This document shows positions 12,559 through 25,700 of a DNA stretch of 64,000 nucleotides, one piece after another. The translations under genes were made by a program, and so were the position numbers. Position 1 is the stretch's first letter. Every line of letters begins with the position of its first letter. This stretch comes from Thamnaconus septentrionalis (Eukaryota; Chordata; Actinopteri; Tetraodontiformes; Monacanthidae), in contig CM020513.1 of NCBI GenBank assembly GCA_009823395.1, positions 7,986,001 through 8,050,000 of the forward strand, read 5' to 3'. Below the pieces are notes generated by a model. It worked only from the letters and a program-made list of their open reading frames with translations, was not told where the DNA came from and ran no database searches.

Positions 12559-12839
12559 GAAGTCTGATGTAGACGCTGAGCCAGAGGAGAGCCCAGGCGG
12601 CAGCGGCAGCGGCAGCAGCAGCAGCGGCGGCGGCGGCGGCGGCGGCAGCAGCAGCAGCAGCGGGGCTGTAGATGCCCTCTCCACAGCTCCTGCCCCAGCC
12701 CCGCCTCAGGCCACTGCAGGAGAGCCAGGACAGAGCACAGACAGCTCCAGCTCTGACTCCGACAGCCCCGTAGATACAAGCTCCTCCGAAGAGGAGGAGG
12801 GAGGAGGAGGAGGAGGAGGAGGAGGAGGAAGACCCCGCT
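12559..12839 (+). other. pclo: 5' part of first recognised exon: 5' UTR, or coding in another frame
   Basis: A strong acceptor (pyrimidine tract, TTCAG) ends at 12558. In the frame starting at 12560 this stretch is fully open (Lys-Ser-Asp-Val-Asp, then Gly/Ser- and Pro-rich, then SSSEEEE). It enters poly-Gly because an extra G interrupts the GAG tract near 12798-12801. One base fewer would carry the reading into poly-Glu and straight into the Met-Phe-Ser-Ser frame at 12840. As written, an in-frame TAG at 12771 makes 12840 the first usable Met. Confidence 0.5.
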
Positions 12840-13757
12840 ATGTTTTCCTCCAAATTCCTAAGCGGGGCCAACCCCCTGAGCGCTGTGTCGTCGGCTGTGA
12901 ATAAGTTTGGCTTGTTTGGAGACGACGGCGATGGAGATAAAAGTCAGAAGGCGGCGAGCCAGCAGGGAGTGAAACCACCCGGAGGACAGCAGCATGGCCC
13001 GGGCCCCCAGCAACAGCAGGGACCGCAGAAAGCCGACCAAGGCCCCTCTATGCAAAAGAGCCAGCCTCCCCCGAAGCAAGCGTCACCGCAGCCGCGTGAG
13101 AAGAACGGACAGGCCGGAGCCCCGAGCAAGCCTGGTGGGCAACAGCAGGCTGGGGCACAGCCAGAACGCCAACTGCAAAAAAATCAGACTCAGAGTTCAG
13201 CAAAGCCTGAGGTTAAGCAGCAGGATTCGGCGAAAAGCGGTGCACAGGCGCCATCGCAAAAACAGGTGACGCCCAAGACGGAGGCGCAAAAACAAGGGCC
13301 GGCTCAGAGCGGCGCGCAAGAATCTGGCTCACCCAGAGTAGGACAGCAGCAGCAGCAAGGGGGGGCAAGAACTGGACAGCAGCAACAACAGGGCTCCGTG
13401 AAACCTCCACAACAACAACAACAACAACAACAACAGCAACAACAGCAACGACAACAACAGGGCTTATCTAAGGTGGGACAGCAGCAGCAGCAGCAGCAGC
13501 AGGGCCCCAAGCCTGCACCTAAACAGGCTGCTGATATGGCAGGACCTCAGCGTCCAGGCCCGAAGGGACCCGGGGCTGCATCACCAGGAACAACCAAAGT
13601 CGGACCTCAGGCAAAAGCTGCGGACAAGCCTCTCTGTCCTGTGTGCAAGACGACGGGACTCAACAGCAACAGCAAGGAACCGCCGAACTACAAAGTATGC
13701 ACACAATGTAAAAACAAAGTGTGCAGCTTATGTGGCTTCAGCCCTCCCGATTCAGAT
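12840..13757 (+). CDS. pclo: piccolo exon 1: N-terminal segment, Q-rich domain, first half of zinc finger 1
   Basis: It starts Met-Phe-Ser-Ser. Residues 6-22 ([18 protein letters not shown]) align with the conserved FLSEVNALSAVS block that lies well inside mammalian piccolo, so the usual N-terminus is missing upstream. Residues about 30-240 are Q/P/K-rich with poly-Gln tracts, like the mammalian Q domain that binds Abp1. Residues 266-306 carry the CPVC, CTQC and CSLC pairs of finger 1. The donor is GAT followed by GTAAGT, phase 0. The ATG has G at -3. Confidence 0.88.
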
Positions 13758-16700
13758 GTAAGTCATTGTTTTTTTTTCTTCAGATAATGTTTTAGTTCCA
13801 ACTGCGTGCCATTCATGGTGTCTGTGGTGAATTTTGTTCTGGAAAATTCTCCCATTTGATGAAATATTTAAAATTGCCTCGCTGATCAATGGCAGGTTTT
13901 TCAATCTTTGAATGAGTTTAAAGATTGGAAACCTCCCTCAAAATGCTTTTAATTAAGATCCACAAACACTGCATGCGGTGGAGCACAGGTCTGCCAGAGA
14001 GTCTGGGATTACATAATGTCTGGTAAACTGGAGATACAGGACACAATGTGTGTGTGTGTGTTGGAGAGAATGAGAATGCTGAAGATTACATGTTGATCTT
14101 TACTCAAGAATATTCAGAAAATGTACCACATGATAGTTAAATATACATTCAAAATTATACTTTTAAAGCATTGAATTTTTAAAGCAGATCACCATTACTT
14201 AAAAGTAAGTATGTGGTTGATCACTCATACTTTTCTATATTCCATTTGGTTTGTGACACCTTTTCTCTTTGGAATTCATTTTCTAAATATCTGCTTCTGT
14301 TTTTTCAAAGGGGCGTGAGTGGCTTTGTCTTAACTGCCAGCTGCAGAGAGCTCAAGGAGGTGCTGACCCACCGGGACCACCAGTGAAAAAGTCCACTCCT
14401 AAAACAGTATCTGCTCCGGAAAATCAGACCCCTTCTCCTCCCGCGCCTGCCAAAAAAGATATGTCAATGCCAGGTTCCCCGCAGAAAATGCAGTCTGCAT
14501 CCTCCAAAGTGCCCGCCAAGAGTGAATCCACCAAAGGCCTGGAAAGTCAGAAACAGGCCAGTTCAGCATCTGCTCAGAAAACTACACCTGGGACCCAAAT
14601 AACATCAGGGTCCCAAAAAACACAGCAAACTAACCAAGCAGCTCGCAAGCAAAGCAGTGCTGCCCCGGCACCGCAGCAGGAGTCAGGTGGATTTTTTGGA
14701 TTTGGGGCCGCGAGAACTGAGCCAGCGAAGCCTGAAGAGTCCGTGGGCGGGAAGATGTTTGGGTTCGGTTCCTCCATTTTTAGCTCTGCATCGACATTGA
14801 TAACCTCCGCCGTCCAGGATGAGAGCAAAAACACGCCGCCAGTGTCTCCCAAGATGCAGCCGGCAAAAGAGGGCAAACCGGCCGCTGTTCAAAAGCCAGA
14901 GCAAGACAGGAAACCAGAGCCAGCCCAGCAGATGAAGGCTCCTCCGTCAGGCCAGGTCAAGGTGGACAAATCCCCAAGTAAAGCCAGAGTACCAGCCTCC
15001 CAGAGCGTCACCAAAGGAGGACCATCACCTTGTCCCATTTGCAAGATGACGCTAAACATGGGTTCCAAGGACCCTCCCAACTACAGCACCTGCACAGAAT
15101 GCAAAAGCAGTGTTTGCAACCAGTGTGGATTTAACCCCATGCCTAATGTTAAAGAGGTAAGGTTAATATCTCACTATGTCTCAGAAGGAAAATTTGCTGC
15201 ACTTTCTAGTTTTCCAAACAGAAAGGTTACGCATTTGATCAATCGCATGCTCTTGCATGATTATTACACCTGTGATTGCAGCAATTTGTAATGAAATTAG
15301 ATTGCCTCAAATGTTGAGGGTGCTTCAGGGTGTCGGTGGTTTGAATTGCCTATAATAATTGGAGGATTTTTTTTCATGTTATGCTACTTTTCATCGGTTA
15401 CACTCCTTTAAGTTCAACGCATGCCAGAGGCGTGCTTAAGATATATTTTCTCCTCATTACAGTGTGCAAACAGATAAAACAGACCAAACAAGGGTAAACA
15501 GAATCTGAAGCATTTTTTCCCTTAATTTCATATCTGACTCACAGTGCCTTTAGTCCCGGAACAGAAGGTCAAGCCCCTAACAAACACAGGCGGCTTTGCA
15601 CGAACACGCACACGCACACGCACATGCACACGCACCATTACATCTCTGGTGTTGTCTTTTCTCCCAATCTTCACATTTTTTAAGTCGACCTGAATAGCAC
15701 TACACTTCAGTTTGTCTCCTGGTACACTGTTGACTTAACAACCAAACAACAAACATCATTAAGCTCAAACCTTTTTATTTTTTTTTTTTAGGTTTGACCT
15801 TAATAGTGTTTGTTTTGTAATGTTTGGCCAAAGAAAATATTTTTACTGCAAACTTCTAATCTAGAAAGCAGACAACAATGCTTTTGTCATGGCATTTGCA
15901 ATATCTTACCTAATGTCACAGGTCCTTTATGCTGTAAAACAAACAGCCACTGCGTGTGTAAATTTGTTGGTGCATATACATCCATCTTTTTTTTTAATCT
16001 ATTTATTTTATTTCTAGGCAAAGGAGTGGCTTTGTCTAAACTGTCAAGTGAAACGAGCTGCTGCCGGAACTGAACCTGCAAACGACAAACCCCTCAAAAA
16101 AGCCCCATCTGTGCAACCTGCCCAGCAAAAAACATCTGCACCTGGCTCTCCTCAGAGGAAGGCACCTGCCACAGCAGCACAGCCAGGCAAGGTTGAAGCT
16201 ACGAAAGGACCAGATGGCGTTAAACAGACTAACCCACCTCCTGGTCAGAAGACACCTTCGGAAAGCCGCAAGACAGGTCCTCAGAGCCATCCAAACCAGG
16301 CAAATCAAACTCAACCCAAGCAGACCAACACTACCGCAGCCACACAGCAGGAGTCAGCTGGGTTATTTGGTTTTGGCAGTTCAAAAACTCAGAGCAGCCC
16401 TGCAAAGACCGCAGAGACAGTAACAGGGAAGATGTTTGGTTTTGGCTCCTCCATTTTCAGCTCTGCTTCCACTTTCATGTCCGCTCCCGTTCAAGATGAG
16501 ACCAAATCAACGCCTCCAGTTTCTCCCAAAATTTCCCCTGCAAAAGACTCTGTATCCCCCACTGCCAAGAAGTCAGAGCAGGAGAAAAAAACAGAACAAA
16601 CCCAGCAGGTCAATAGCTCTTCACCAGTGCGAGATAAAGGGAGCAAGACAACACCGGAACCACCTCGGAAAGCATCAGCTGACTCAGCCAAAACTGTCTC

Positions 16701-19700
16701 GTCTGCCTGTCCTCTCTGCAAAGTGGCACTGAATGTGGGCTCCAGGGATCCTCCTAACTACAGTTCCTGTACCATGTGCAAAAACACAGTTTGCAACCAA
16801 TGTGGATTCAACCCTTCACCAAATGTTACAGAGGTACGATAGCAAACAGTATTTGAATTATACCACAAAAATGTGTTTCAATTGTTGTTTTTATAAACGT
16901 GTAATGTATATTGTATATGGTGTTTTCTCTTGTTTTTTTCTGATGTAGATCAAGGAGTGGTTGTGTCTGAACTGCCAAATGCAGAGAGCACTGGGTGCAT
17001 CTGAGCCGCCAGGAACTCCTGTGATAAAACGCCAGGCTTCACCAAACAAAGTCGGTGAAACTGCCAATATCGTGAAGAACGAAAGCTCCCAATCAGATAA
17101 ACTGCAAAAGAAAGACACTCAAACAACTGGACAAAAAGTAAAGGAAACCTCAGCACCTGGCTCCCCTCAGAAGAAAACATTAACAGCTGAACAATCAGAA
17201 AGTCCAAAAAAAGTCAGCACAGCTCCAGCTCTACTGCAGGGTCAGAAACCAGGTCCACAGAAACCTCCGGACCAGAGTGGACGCAAGCAGAGCAATCCTA
17301 CCTCAACTACACAGGAAGAACCAAAGGGGTTGTTTGGATTTGGTGGTTCCAAACCTCACCCTGATTCTGGGAAGCCTGCAGAATCGCTGGGAGGAAAAAT
17401 GTTTGGCTTCGGCTCCTCCATTTTCAGTTCGGCTTCCACTTTGATAAACTCAACCACGCAAGAGGATTCCAAAGCTACTACGCCGGTATCACCCAAAATG
17501 ACAAAATCACCTTCTACACAGAGGAAAGAGCAGGAAAAGAAAATAGAGCAGGCCCAGCCGCCTAAAACATCTCAGTTGCAGCAAGTCAAGGTTGAAACAT
17601 CTACATCAAAGGGTGCAGCTGGCTCCCCAGCTGTCCCTAAGGCAACACAGTCAACCTGTCCGCTCTGCAAGGCCAACCTTAATATTGGGTCAAAAGAGCT
17701 ACCCAACTACAAGACCTGCACTGAATGCAAACATACTGTCTGCAGCCAATGTGGATTTAATCCAATGCCAAATGAAACAAAAGAGGTAAAGTAATATTAT
17801 GGAGAATTAAGCTCTCAAATTTGTTTTGACAGAGTATTAATATATATACAATTTTAGAATGATTTAATATATTGTATGTTATAATTGATATGTTGCAATA
17901 TGTTGCATAATTGAGGAAGATACTGCTAAATCTGTCATTGGTGTTTAGTATTTTAATGTGACATCTTTTCTGTTTGCAGGTAACAGAATGGCTATGCCTA
18001 AATTGTCAGATGCAGAGAGCTCTGAGTGCAAGTGAGCTCCCTGCACCTCCTGTTAAAACTAACCCTGCAGCCAACAAAGCGTCTCCGTCTACCGTGCCGC
18101 CACAGAAAACACCGGGCCAAACTGAAAATCAGAAGAAGGAATTATTGAAATCTGGCACAAAAAATGTAGAAAGTCCTGTGGTTGATTTCGGTAAAAAGAA
18201 GGGAGATTCCACCCCTGGTTCACCACAGAAGACAAAATCTTCAGTGGTGACAAAGGCAAATAAAGCAATCGAAGAAAAAGAGAGCCCAGCTCCAGTTTCT
18301 CAGAAACCACAAGACCCCGCAGTTCAGTCTGAACCACAACCGACTTCTAAAGATAAACCAAAGGAGTCAGACAGTTTAATTGGTTTTGGTAGTCCTAAAA
18401 CAAGGACTGACCCAGCAAAAACAACAGAGTCAGTCACTGGGAAGATGTTTGGTTTTGGTTCTTCCATTTTCAGTTCAGCCTCCACCTTAATATCTTCTGC
18501 TGTACAAGAGGACTCACGTACAACGCCACCAGGCTCTCGCAAGATGTCTGCACCAGCACAAGTTTCCTCCAAATTGTCTGCCATGCCCCAAATCTCTCCA
18601 AAAACTACACCACCAGTTTCTCCCAAGATGTCACCAGCAAAAGAGGCGAAACCCCAGAAGCCAGAACAGAGCAAGAAACAAGAAGAGCTTCAAAGAATTA
18701 AACAGGAAAATATTACGCAGAAACCATCTGGTCCAGCAAAACTCTCAAATAAAGCTGGTGAGAGCTGCTGTCCACTGTGTAAGGTTGAACTTAATATTGG
18801 CTCCAAAGACCCTCCGAATCACAATACCTGCACAGGGTGCAAGACCGTTGTCTGCAACCAATGTGGATTTAACCCAATGCCAATGGGAGAAGTAAGTAAT
18901 TTCTGCAACACAAACTGATTATCAACATTTTATATCAATTTGCTTTAGATGTATATTTAGTAAAATATACATACTGATATATTCCTCATCTGCAGTAATG
19001 TCATGTCATGTTGTTTTGGAGTCTATTTCTCAGTGACCCAAATTTTAACCATATATCTATTGCATTTTAGGTCAAAGAGTGGCTATGCCTCAACTGTCAG
19101 ATGAAAAGAGCAGTCGAAGCATCTCAGCCCGCGGGACTTCCGGCAATGTTCCCAGAAAAGGCCAAGACGTCACCCAGTAAAGCTCCTTTACCTGCTGCAG
19201 CTCAGTTGAAGGATTCCTCCAAAACAACACCATTAAACAAAGATAGCCTAGGCTCTCTTGTAGCAAAGAATGAGACCTCCGAGCCAGTTTCACAACAGGA
19301 AAAACCAAGTACACCAAAAGCACAGACAGGAAAACTGGAAAATGCCAAGTCACCTTTGAAACAAACGAGCCAAGTCCCTGAGAATAAACCATCACAGGAT
19401 GGACAGCAAACTGGTCCAAAGAAGCCACCTGACAAAGCCAAACAGCCTAGTACTAAGCAGAGTGATTCAGCTGCAGCCACTCAACAACAATCAAGTGGCT
19501 TTTTTGGTTTTGGTGGTGTTAAATCTCAGCCTGATACTGCAAAGCCAGCAGTCACTGAGAAAATGTTTGGCTTTGGCTCCTCCATCTTTAGTTCTGCATC
19601 AACTCTGATAACCTCAGCTGTACAGGATCAGCCCAAAACTACTCCACCAGTTTCGCCCAAGATGTCTCCCGCAAAAGTGGTTAAGTCATCCCCCAGTGCG

Positions 19701-22700
19701 CAGAAGTTGGAGCAACAAAAGAAAATGGAGCTTCCGCAGAAGACAAAGACAGCTCCTCCAGAGCAAGTCAAAATCGACAAAGCCCAAACAGGGCCTCAAA
19801 AGTCTGACAACGCTTCAGGAGAAGCTGTCAAACTAGACTCTTCTACTTGTCCACTCTGTAAGACTGAATTGAACAGAGGCACCAAGGACCCACCCAATTA
19901 CAATAGCTGTACTGAGTGCAAGAGCACTGTGTGTAAGCAGTGTGGATTCAACCCTATGCCAAGTGAAACCGGGGTAAGTCTCTAACAAAAACCTTTCAAA
20001 TTACAGATTCATCATAATCTGGAATGCTGGTAGAAGCAATGCTAATCTAATATATATATATATATGACATGTTTTTTCAAACTGTGTATGACTTTGTTTT
20101 GAACATTACTTTTAGCTCTCTGTCACAAAAAAAACCTCTTTCTTAAAGCAATGCATTTCAATGACCTGCTTTTAAAGATTGTAAAACACACTTTTTTATT
20201 TTCAAAGGTGAAGGAATGGCTGTGTCTTACGTGCCAGATGCAAAGAGCTCTCAAAGAAGCTAAACCTTCCGAAGTCTCGACTACCAAATCTCCAGTTTTT
20301 TCAAATACACTCAAGAAAGACACCATAAGCCCTGCTGAACCTGAACATAAAGCGTCGCCAGCGCCACAGTCTCCACAGAAAAAACTGTCTGCAACAGCAG
20401 AGCCAGACGGTGAGAAGCAGCTCAGCCCAGCTCCTCCTCAGAAAAAGCCACAGGAGTCGCAGAAAACAAATCTTAAAGAAGGATCGGATCCCAAACTGCA
20501 AGCTGGACGTAAGGACGGTATCGCTTCTGCTGCAGCAGCACAGCCAGAATCTGGAGGCCTCTTTGGTTTTGGTGGCAGTAAAACTCAGCCCAATGCTGAA
20601 AAGTCAGAATCAGTGACAGGGAAAATGTTTGGCTTTGGCTCTTCGATCTTTGGTTCTGCATCCGTCCTGATTACCTCAGCTGTTCAGGATCAGCCCAAGA
20701 CAAGTCCACCAGTGTCTCCTAAGATGTCACCTGCCAAAGAAATTAAACAACCTGCTGCTCAGAAAACAGAGCCCCCCCAACAGACCAAGAAACCCCAAAC
20801 AGCAAAGGACAAAGTAGAAAAGGTTCCGACTGAGCTTCCCAACGCTGCAGTGTCTCAAACAGCAGTCAAACCTGACATGGCCTCCTGTCCACTCTGTAAG
20901 GCTGAACTCAACATGGGAACCAAGAGTCCCTCAAACTACAGTACCTGCACTAGCTGCAAGAACATTGTTTGTAATCAGTGCGGATTTAACCCCATGCCAA
21001 ATGAGTCAAATGTAAGTAAGATTCTCACAAAATGTTAATAATGACAATGCTATTATATATAATATAATGTTATTGTGCACTCAATTTGAATATTTACTGT
21101 CTGTTTTTCTAAAACAATATGTGTTTATAACAATATAAGCTGTCAATGCATTGCGCTACTGCCAACATATATTGTTGTCATATATATGGTTAAGATTTTT
21201 TTTCTGCTACAGTATTTTGATCCACTTCTTTCTCACTGAATTGTAGATGTGAGAGAATTGTTTTGGATACTGTATGTCTTGGATATATCAAGAAATTGAC
21301 TTAAAAATATTCTTGTTTTTACAGGTAAAGGAATGGCTGTGTCTGACTTGTCAAATGCAAAGAGCTCTTACGGCATCGGAATCGGTACAACCTCCACTAA
21401 TGAAAGCCCAAGCTTCTCCGAGCAAAGTGTCCACACCTAACGTTGCTGCAAAACCAAAAGACATTGGTTCCGGACAAAAGGCAGATGTGCCAGACAAAAA
21501 ACATTTGGAGAATCAATCGGCGGGTGTACCACAAAGTAAAGAGGAATCACAACGTAGCACTACAGAAAAATCAAGTTCTGTTTCAGTCCAGAAAAAAGAG
21601 GAGAAAGCTGGTTTACCACCTCAAAAAGACATTCAAAATAAAACAGTCACTTCTGAAAAGGAGACAACTAAAGTTGTTTCAGATCTCACCAAATCGCTGC
21701 CACCTCAGGCCCCCCCTGTCAAAACAGAAATTAAAACTGTCCACCCAAAAGAAAAGGATGTCACTTTTCCAGACACTACTGCGATTAAAGAAGTGGCAGA
21801 CAAGAAAGAAGATAAACCTGCAAAAAATGAAGCAATGGACAAAAAATTAAACCTAACTGAAACACCAGGACCAGGAGCGTTACCTCTGAGCAGCAGTCCC
21901 AAATCTCCGCGCTGCTGCCTCAAAAACAACCGAGGCAGTAACTGGAAAAATGTTTGGATTCGGTTCATCTCTGTTCAGCTCAGCTTCCACCTTGATCACG
22001 TCTGCAGTTCAGGAGTCTCGTTCACCACCAACATCTCGCAAAATGTCTGCTCCAGCACAAGTCTCTGACAAAATGGCCAGTTCTGTGGTATCTCCAAAAG
22101 CCAGCCCCAATGTTTCACCAAGAATGGAGACCAAACCAGTTACTGGTCAAAAATTGCCGATGGAAAAAAGACCAGACGTACCTCAGCAGGTTAAGTCTTC
22201 TCCATCAGACCAGGACAGAACAGCTGACAGAACTTCCAATAAGCCTGTAAAAACTGAAGAGTCCCATGCAGCTCCTAAAGTGGGCAAGTCTACTTGTACG
22301 CTCTGTAAGGCAGATCTTAATACAGGCTCCAAAGATCCTCCCAACTACAACAATTGCACTGAATGCAAAACTGATGTCTGCAACAAGTGTGGATTTAGTC
22401 CTATGCCAAGTGCAAAAGAGGTAACTCAGCAACAGAAAATTAGGATCAAACAGTTCACTTTTGAGATTTTGACTGTTCTTTTTCCTTTTTTCGGTTCAGA
22501 AAATTATGCTAAAATGAAATGAAAATCATTTATTTAAAATATTTACACTTTCATTTTGCTTTGTTCTCTCCTATCTGCTTCCTTACTATGATACTACTAT
22601 GATATATATCTAAAATTTTGACAGTTAACAAAAGTATTTTTTACATTCATAATTGAAAACAATTTTCTTCCTCACCGTGATATATATTTAAAATGTTGAC

Positions 22701-25700
22701 AGTTAAAAGTATTTTTGACATTCATTATTGAAAATAATTTTATTTTTGTCTGTTTGTTTTTTAGGGGAAGGAATGGTTGTGTCTTCACTGCCAGATGCAG
22801 AGAGCTCTTGGAGCGTCCGAACCTCCAGGCTTCCCAATGACAAAATTTCAGCCCTCACCCAAAAAAGAAATGTTGGCCACACCACAGAATCAAGAGACTG
22901 CCGATCCATCTTCTCAGCAAGACATTCCTAAAACACCTGTTCCCCAACAGGACCTTGTCAGTGTTCCCCCAACAAAGGCTATTGAACAGGGAGAGACAGC
23001 ACCAACAAAGCAAGGTGGCCAAGTAACTTCTCCTTTGCCAGACAAAACTCTTGCACCAACAATCTCAAAAACTGAGGAACGGCCTCAAGGAGACAAAGAG
23101 ATATGTGAGCAAATGCCACCAAAACCAGAGACCGTTAAGCCTGCTCCTCCACCAGGTAAAGACTCAGAAAAACAAGAGCTCCAGAAATCTGAAACTTCTA
23201 GTGCTAAGACTGCTCCTCCAGCAGGTCAAGAAAAAGGAAAAGAAGAGCCACCAAAGCCTGGCACCTCTATTGCTAAGCCTATTCCTCCAGCAGGTCAAGA
23301 AGACCGAAAACAAGAGCCACCAAAGCTTGACACCTCTATTATTAAGCCTGCTCCTCCAGCAGGTCAAGAAAAAGGAAAAGAAGAGCCACCAAAGCCTGGC
23401 ACCTCTATTGCTAAGCCTACTCCTCCAGCAGGTCAAGAAAAAGGAAAAGAAGAGCCACCAAAGCCTGGCACCTCTATTATTAAGCCTGCTCCTCCAGCAA
23501 GTCAAGAAAAACGAAAACAAGAGCCACCAAAGCCTGACACCTCCATCGCGAAGCCTAGTCCTCTAGCAGGTCAAGAAAGAGGAAAACAAGAGCAACCAAA
23601 GCCTGACACCTCTACTGCTAAGCCTGCACCACCATCAGATCAAGGAACAAGAAAACAGCCTCCAAAATCTGAAACTTCTGTCGTGAAGCCAGCTACTCCA
23701 TCAGGACAAGTAGTAGGGAAAATGCCCCAGAAACAGCCTGCAAAGAATCAAGCAGCAGGACAACCACCTTCCCAAGCTCCAAAAACTGGTACCTCCCCAG
23801 CCAAATCTGCACCGCTACCAGCTCACCCACCAAAGCAAGAGTCAGGAGGCTTCTTTGGATTTGGTGGTGCTAAAACACAGCCTGCGGCTGCACCAACAGC
23901 TGGCTCAGTCACTGGGAAAATGTTTGGCTTTGGGTCATCTTTCTTGAGCTCCGCATCGACTTTATTAACCTCAGCTGTACAGGATGAGCCAAAGACTACA
24001 CCACCAACACCACGCAAGATGTCTACAGTATCTAGTGTGTCACCTAAAACGACACCCCCAGCTTCTCCCAAAGCAGTACCTGTGAAAGAACCTAAACCAA
24101 CTGCTGCACTGAGAACTGAGGAGAAGAGACTGGAAACCAACCAAACCGCTACATCAGCATCGGCAAAAGTTCCATCAGAGACACCCAAGGCGTCAACGCA
24201 AAAGGACGGCGCTCCAAAAGCAGATCTGCCCATCTGTCCACTCTGCAAAGACACTCTCAATAAGGGATCTAAAGACCCTCCTAACTTCAACACTTGTACA
24301 GAATGCAAAAGTACTGTCTGCAAACAGTGTGGATTTAATCCTACACCAAATGTTGTTGAGGTAATTCATTCTCCCTTCTTGTGTTAGTTTCAAAATTCTT
24401 GATTATAATCAAGTTGAAAGATTAAAAAAACATTTGATTTGTTGAATCAAATTAAGACAAAGATAAAATATATTTCCCAATATCCCATAATAATTAAATT
24501 GCAATGAATATTTTTAAGGCTTTGCTTTGAATATTTACATGTTTGGATTGCACGTTAAAATTTGATCAAACTTTGGAATTTGCCTTGGTAAAATCTGCTG
24601 GAATGTTCAAATAACTATCATACTTTCTTATGATTGGTGATTTTTTAATATCAGTTGTTTTGATTACATTCTGCATTATAAAACAAATGTGACTGCATGT
24701 TTGATAAATGTTGAAATACAGTTGATTCCTTTCAAACATCATTCTTTCATTTTTCTCTATTTTAGGCAAAGGAATGGCTTTGTCTGAAGTGCCAGATGCA
24801 GAGAAGTGTGGGTGAAGCTGAACTTATTGGACATCCTGTGGTAAAACCACAGCCCTCCCCAAGCACGATTTCCACGCCGCCTGTTCCTGAACAGAAGACT
24901 GTACCTACAGCCGCTCAAAAAGAGAAGGCCGAAGACTTACCAGAAGCTAAGAAAGATCTAATTGAAGCAACTGTGAGCAAACCACTATCCAAACCTGATG
25001 CTGCAGCATCAGCTGGATCCCAAAAAGCAGCGCCACCAGCAACTTCTATGGAAAAGACACAGATTGTCTCAAATACTGGACAAGAGAAGGCCCAGAATGC
25101 CTCTGTTCAGCAACAACCTACTGGAAAATCCCCAGAAACTCAACCTTCTCAAGCTACAAAGCCTAAAGTCATGGCAAGTGTTTCGAAAGAAGGGGAAGCT
25201 GAAAAGCCACCACAGCAACCCCCTAAATCTCCAACCCCTGCTGCCAAATCTGCACCAGCACCAGGGCAACCTTCAAAACCAGAGTCAGGAGGCTTCTTTG
25301 GATTTGGTTCACCTAAATTACAACCTACGAAGTCAGCTGAGTCGGTTACTGGAAAGATGTTCGGTTTTGGATCTTCTATCTTTAGTTCTGCGTCTACATT
25401 GATAACCACAGCTGTTCAGGATGAGCCGAAAACAACACCGCCGACTCCACGTAAGATGTCGACTCCAGCTCAAGATCCCGCAAAAGCAAAATCACCTGTT
25501 TCTCCTAAAATGTCACCAGCAAAGATGACCAAACCACCAGAACAGATATCAGAGACACCTCAGCAGGCCAAGACTGATGCATTAATAAAAGCCAAGGAAG
25601 ACAAACCCTCCAAAGTTCTTCCTAAAGAAAAAGTGTCCACCTGTCCTCTCTGCAAGATTGAACTCAACGTGGGCTCAAGGATCCACCTAATTACAACACC

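Larger units (their letters stand above)
13758..24765 (+). other. Introns separating the repeat exons
   Basis: The introns are 13758-14310, 15157-16017, 16834-16948, 17786-17979, 18892-19070, 19974-20207, 21012-21324, 22421-22764 and 24361-24765 (115 to 861 bp). All are GT-AG and AT-rich. The second holds a CA-rich stretch near 15605-15640. No other genes are seen inside them. Confidence 0.85.

Noticed and set aside
12311..12871. Long antisense open frame rich in Ala and Ser
   Set aside because: It is the complement of GGC/AGC and GGA triplet runs. It has no family resemblance and low complexity explains it.
23164..23520. Antisense open frame with a repeated Trp/Arg/Leu pattern
   Set aside because: It is a shadow of the sense minisatellite in exon 9.
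23145..23712. Regular repeats resembling a CRISPR-like array
   Set aside because: The repeats are contiguous 69-bp coding units without unique spacers, in frame inside an exon of a vertebrate gene.
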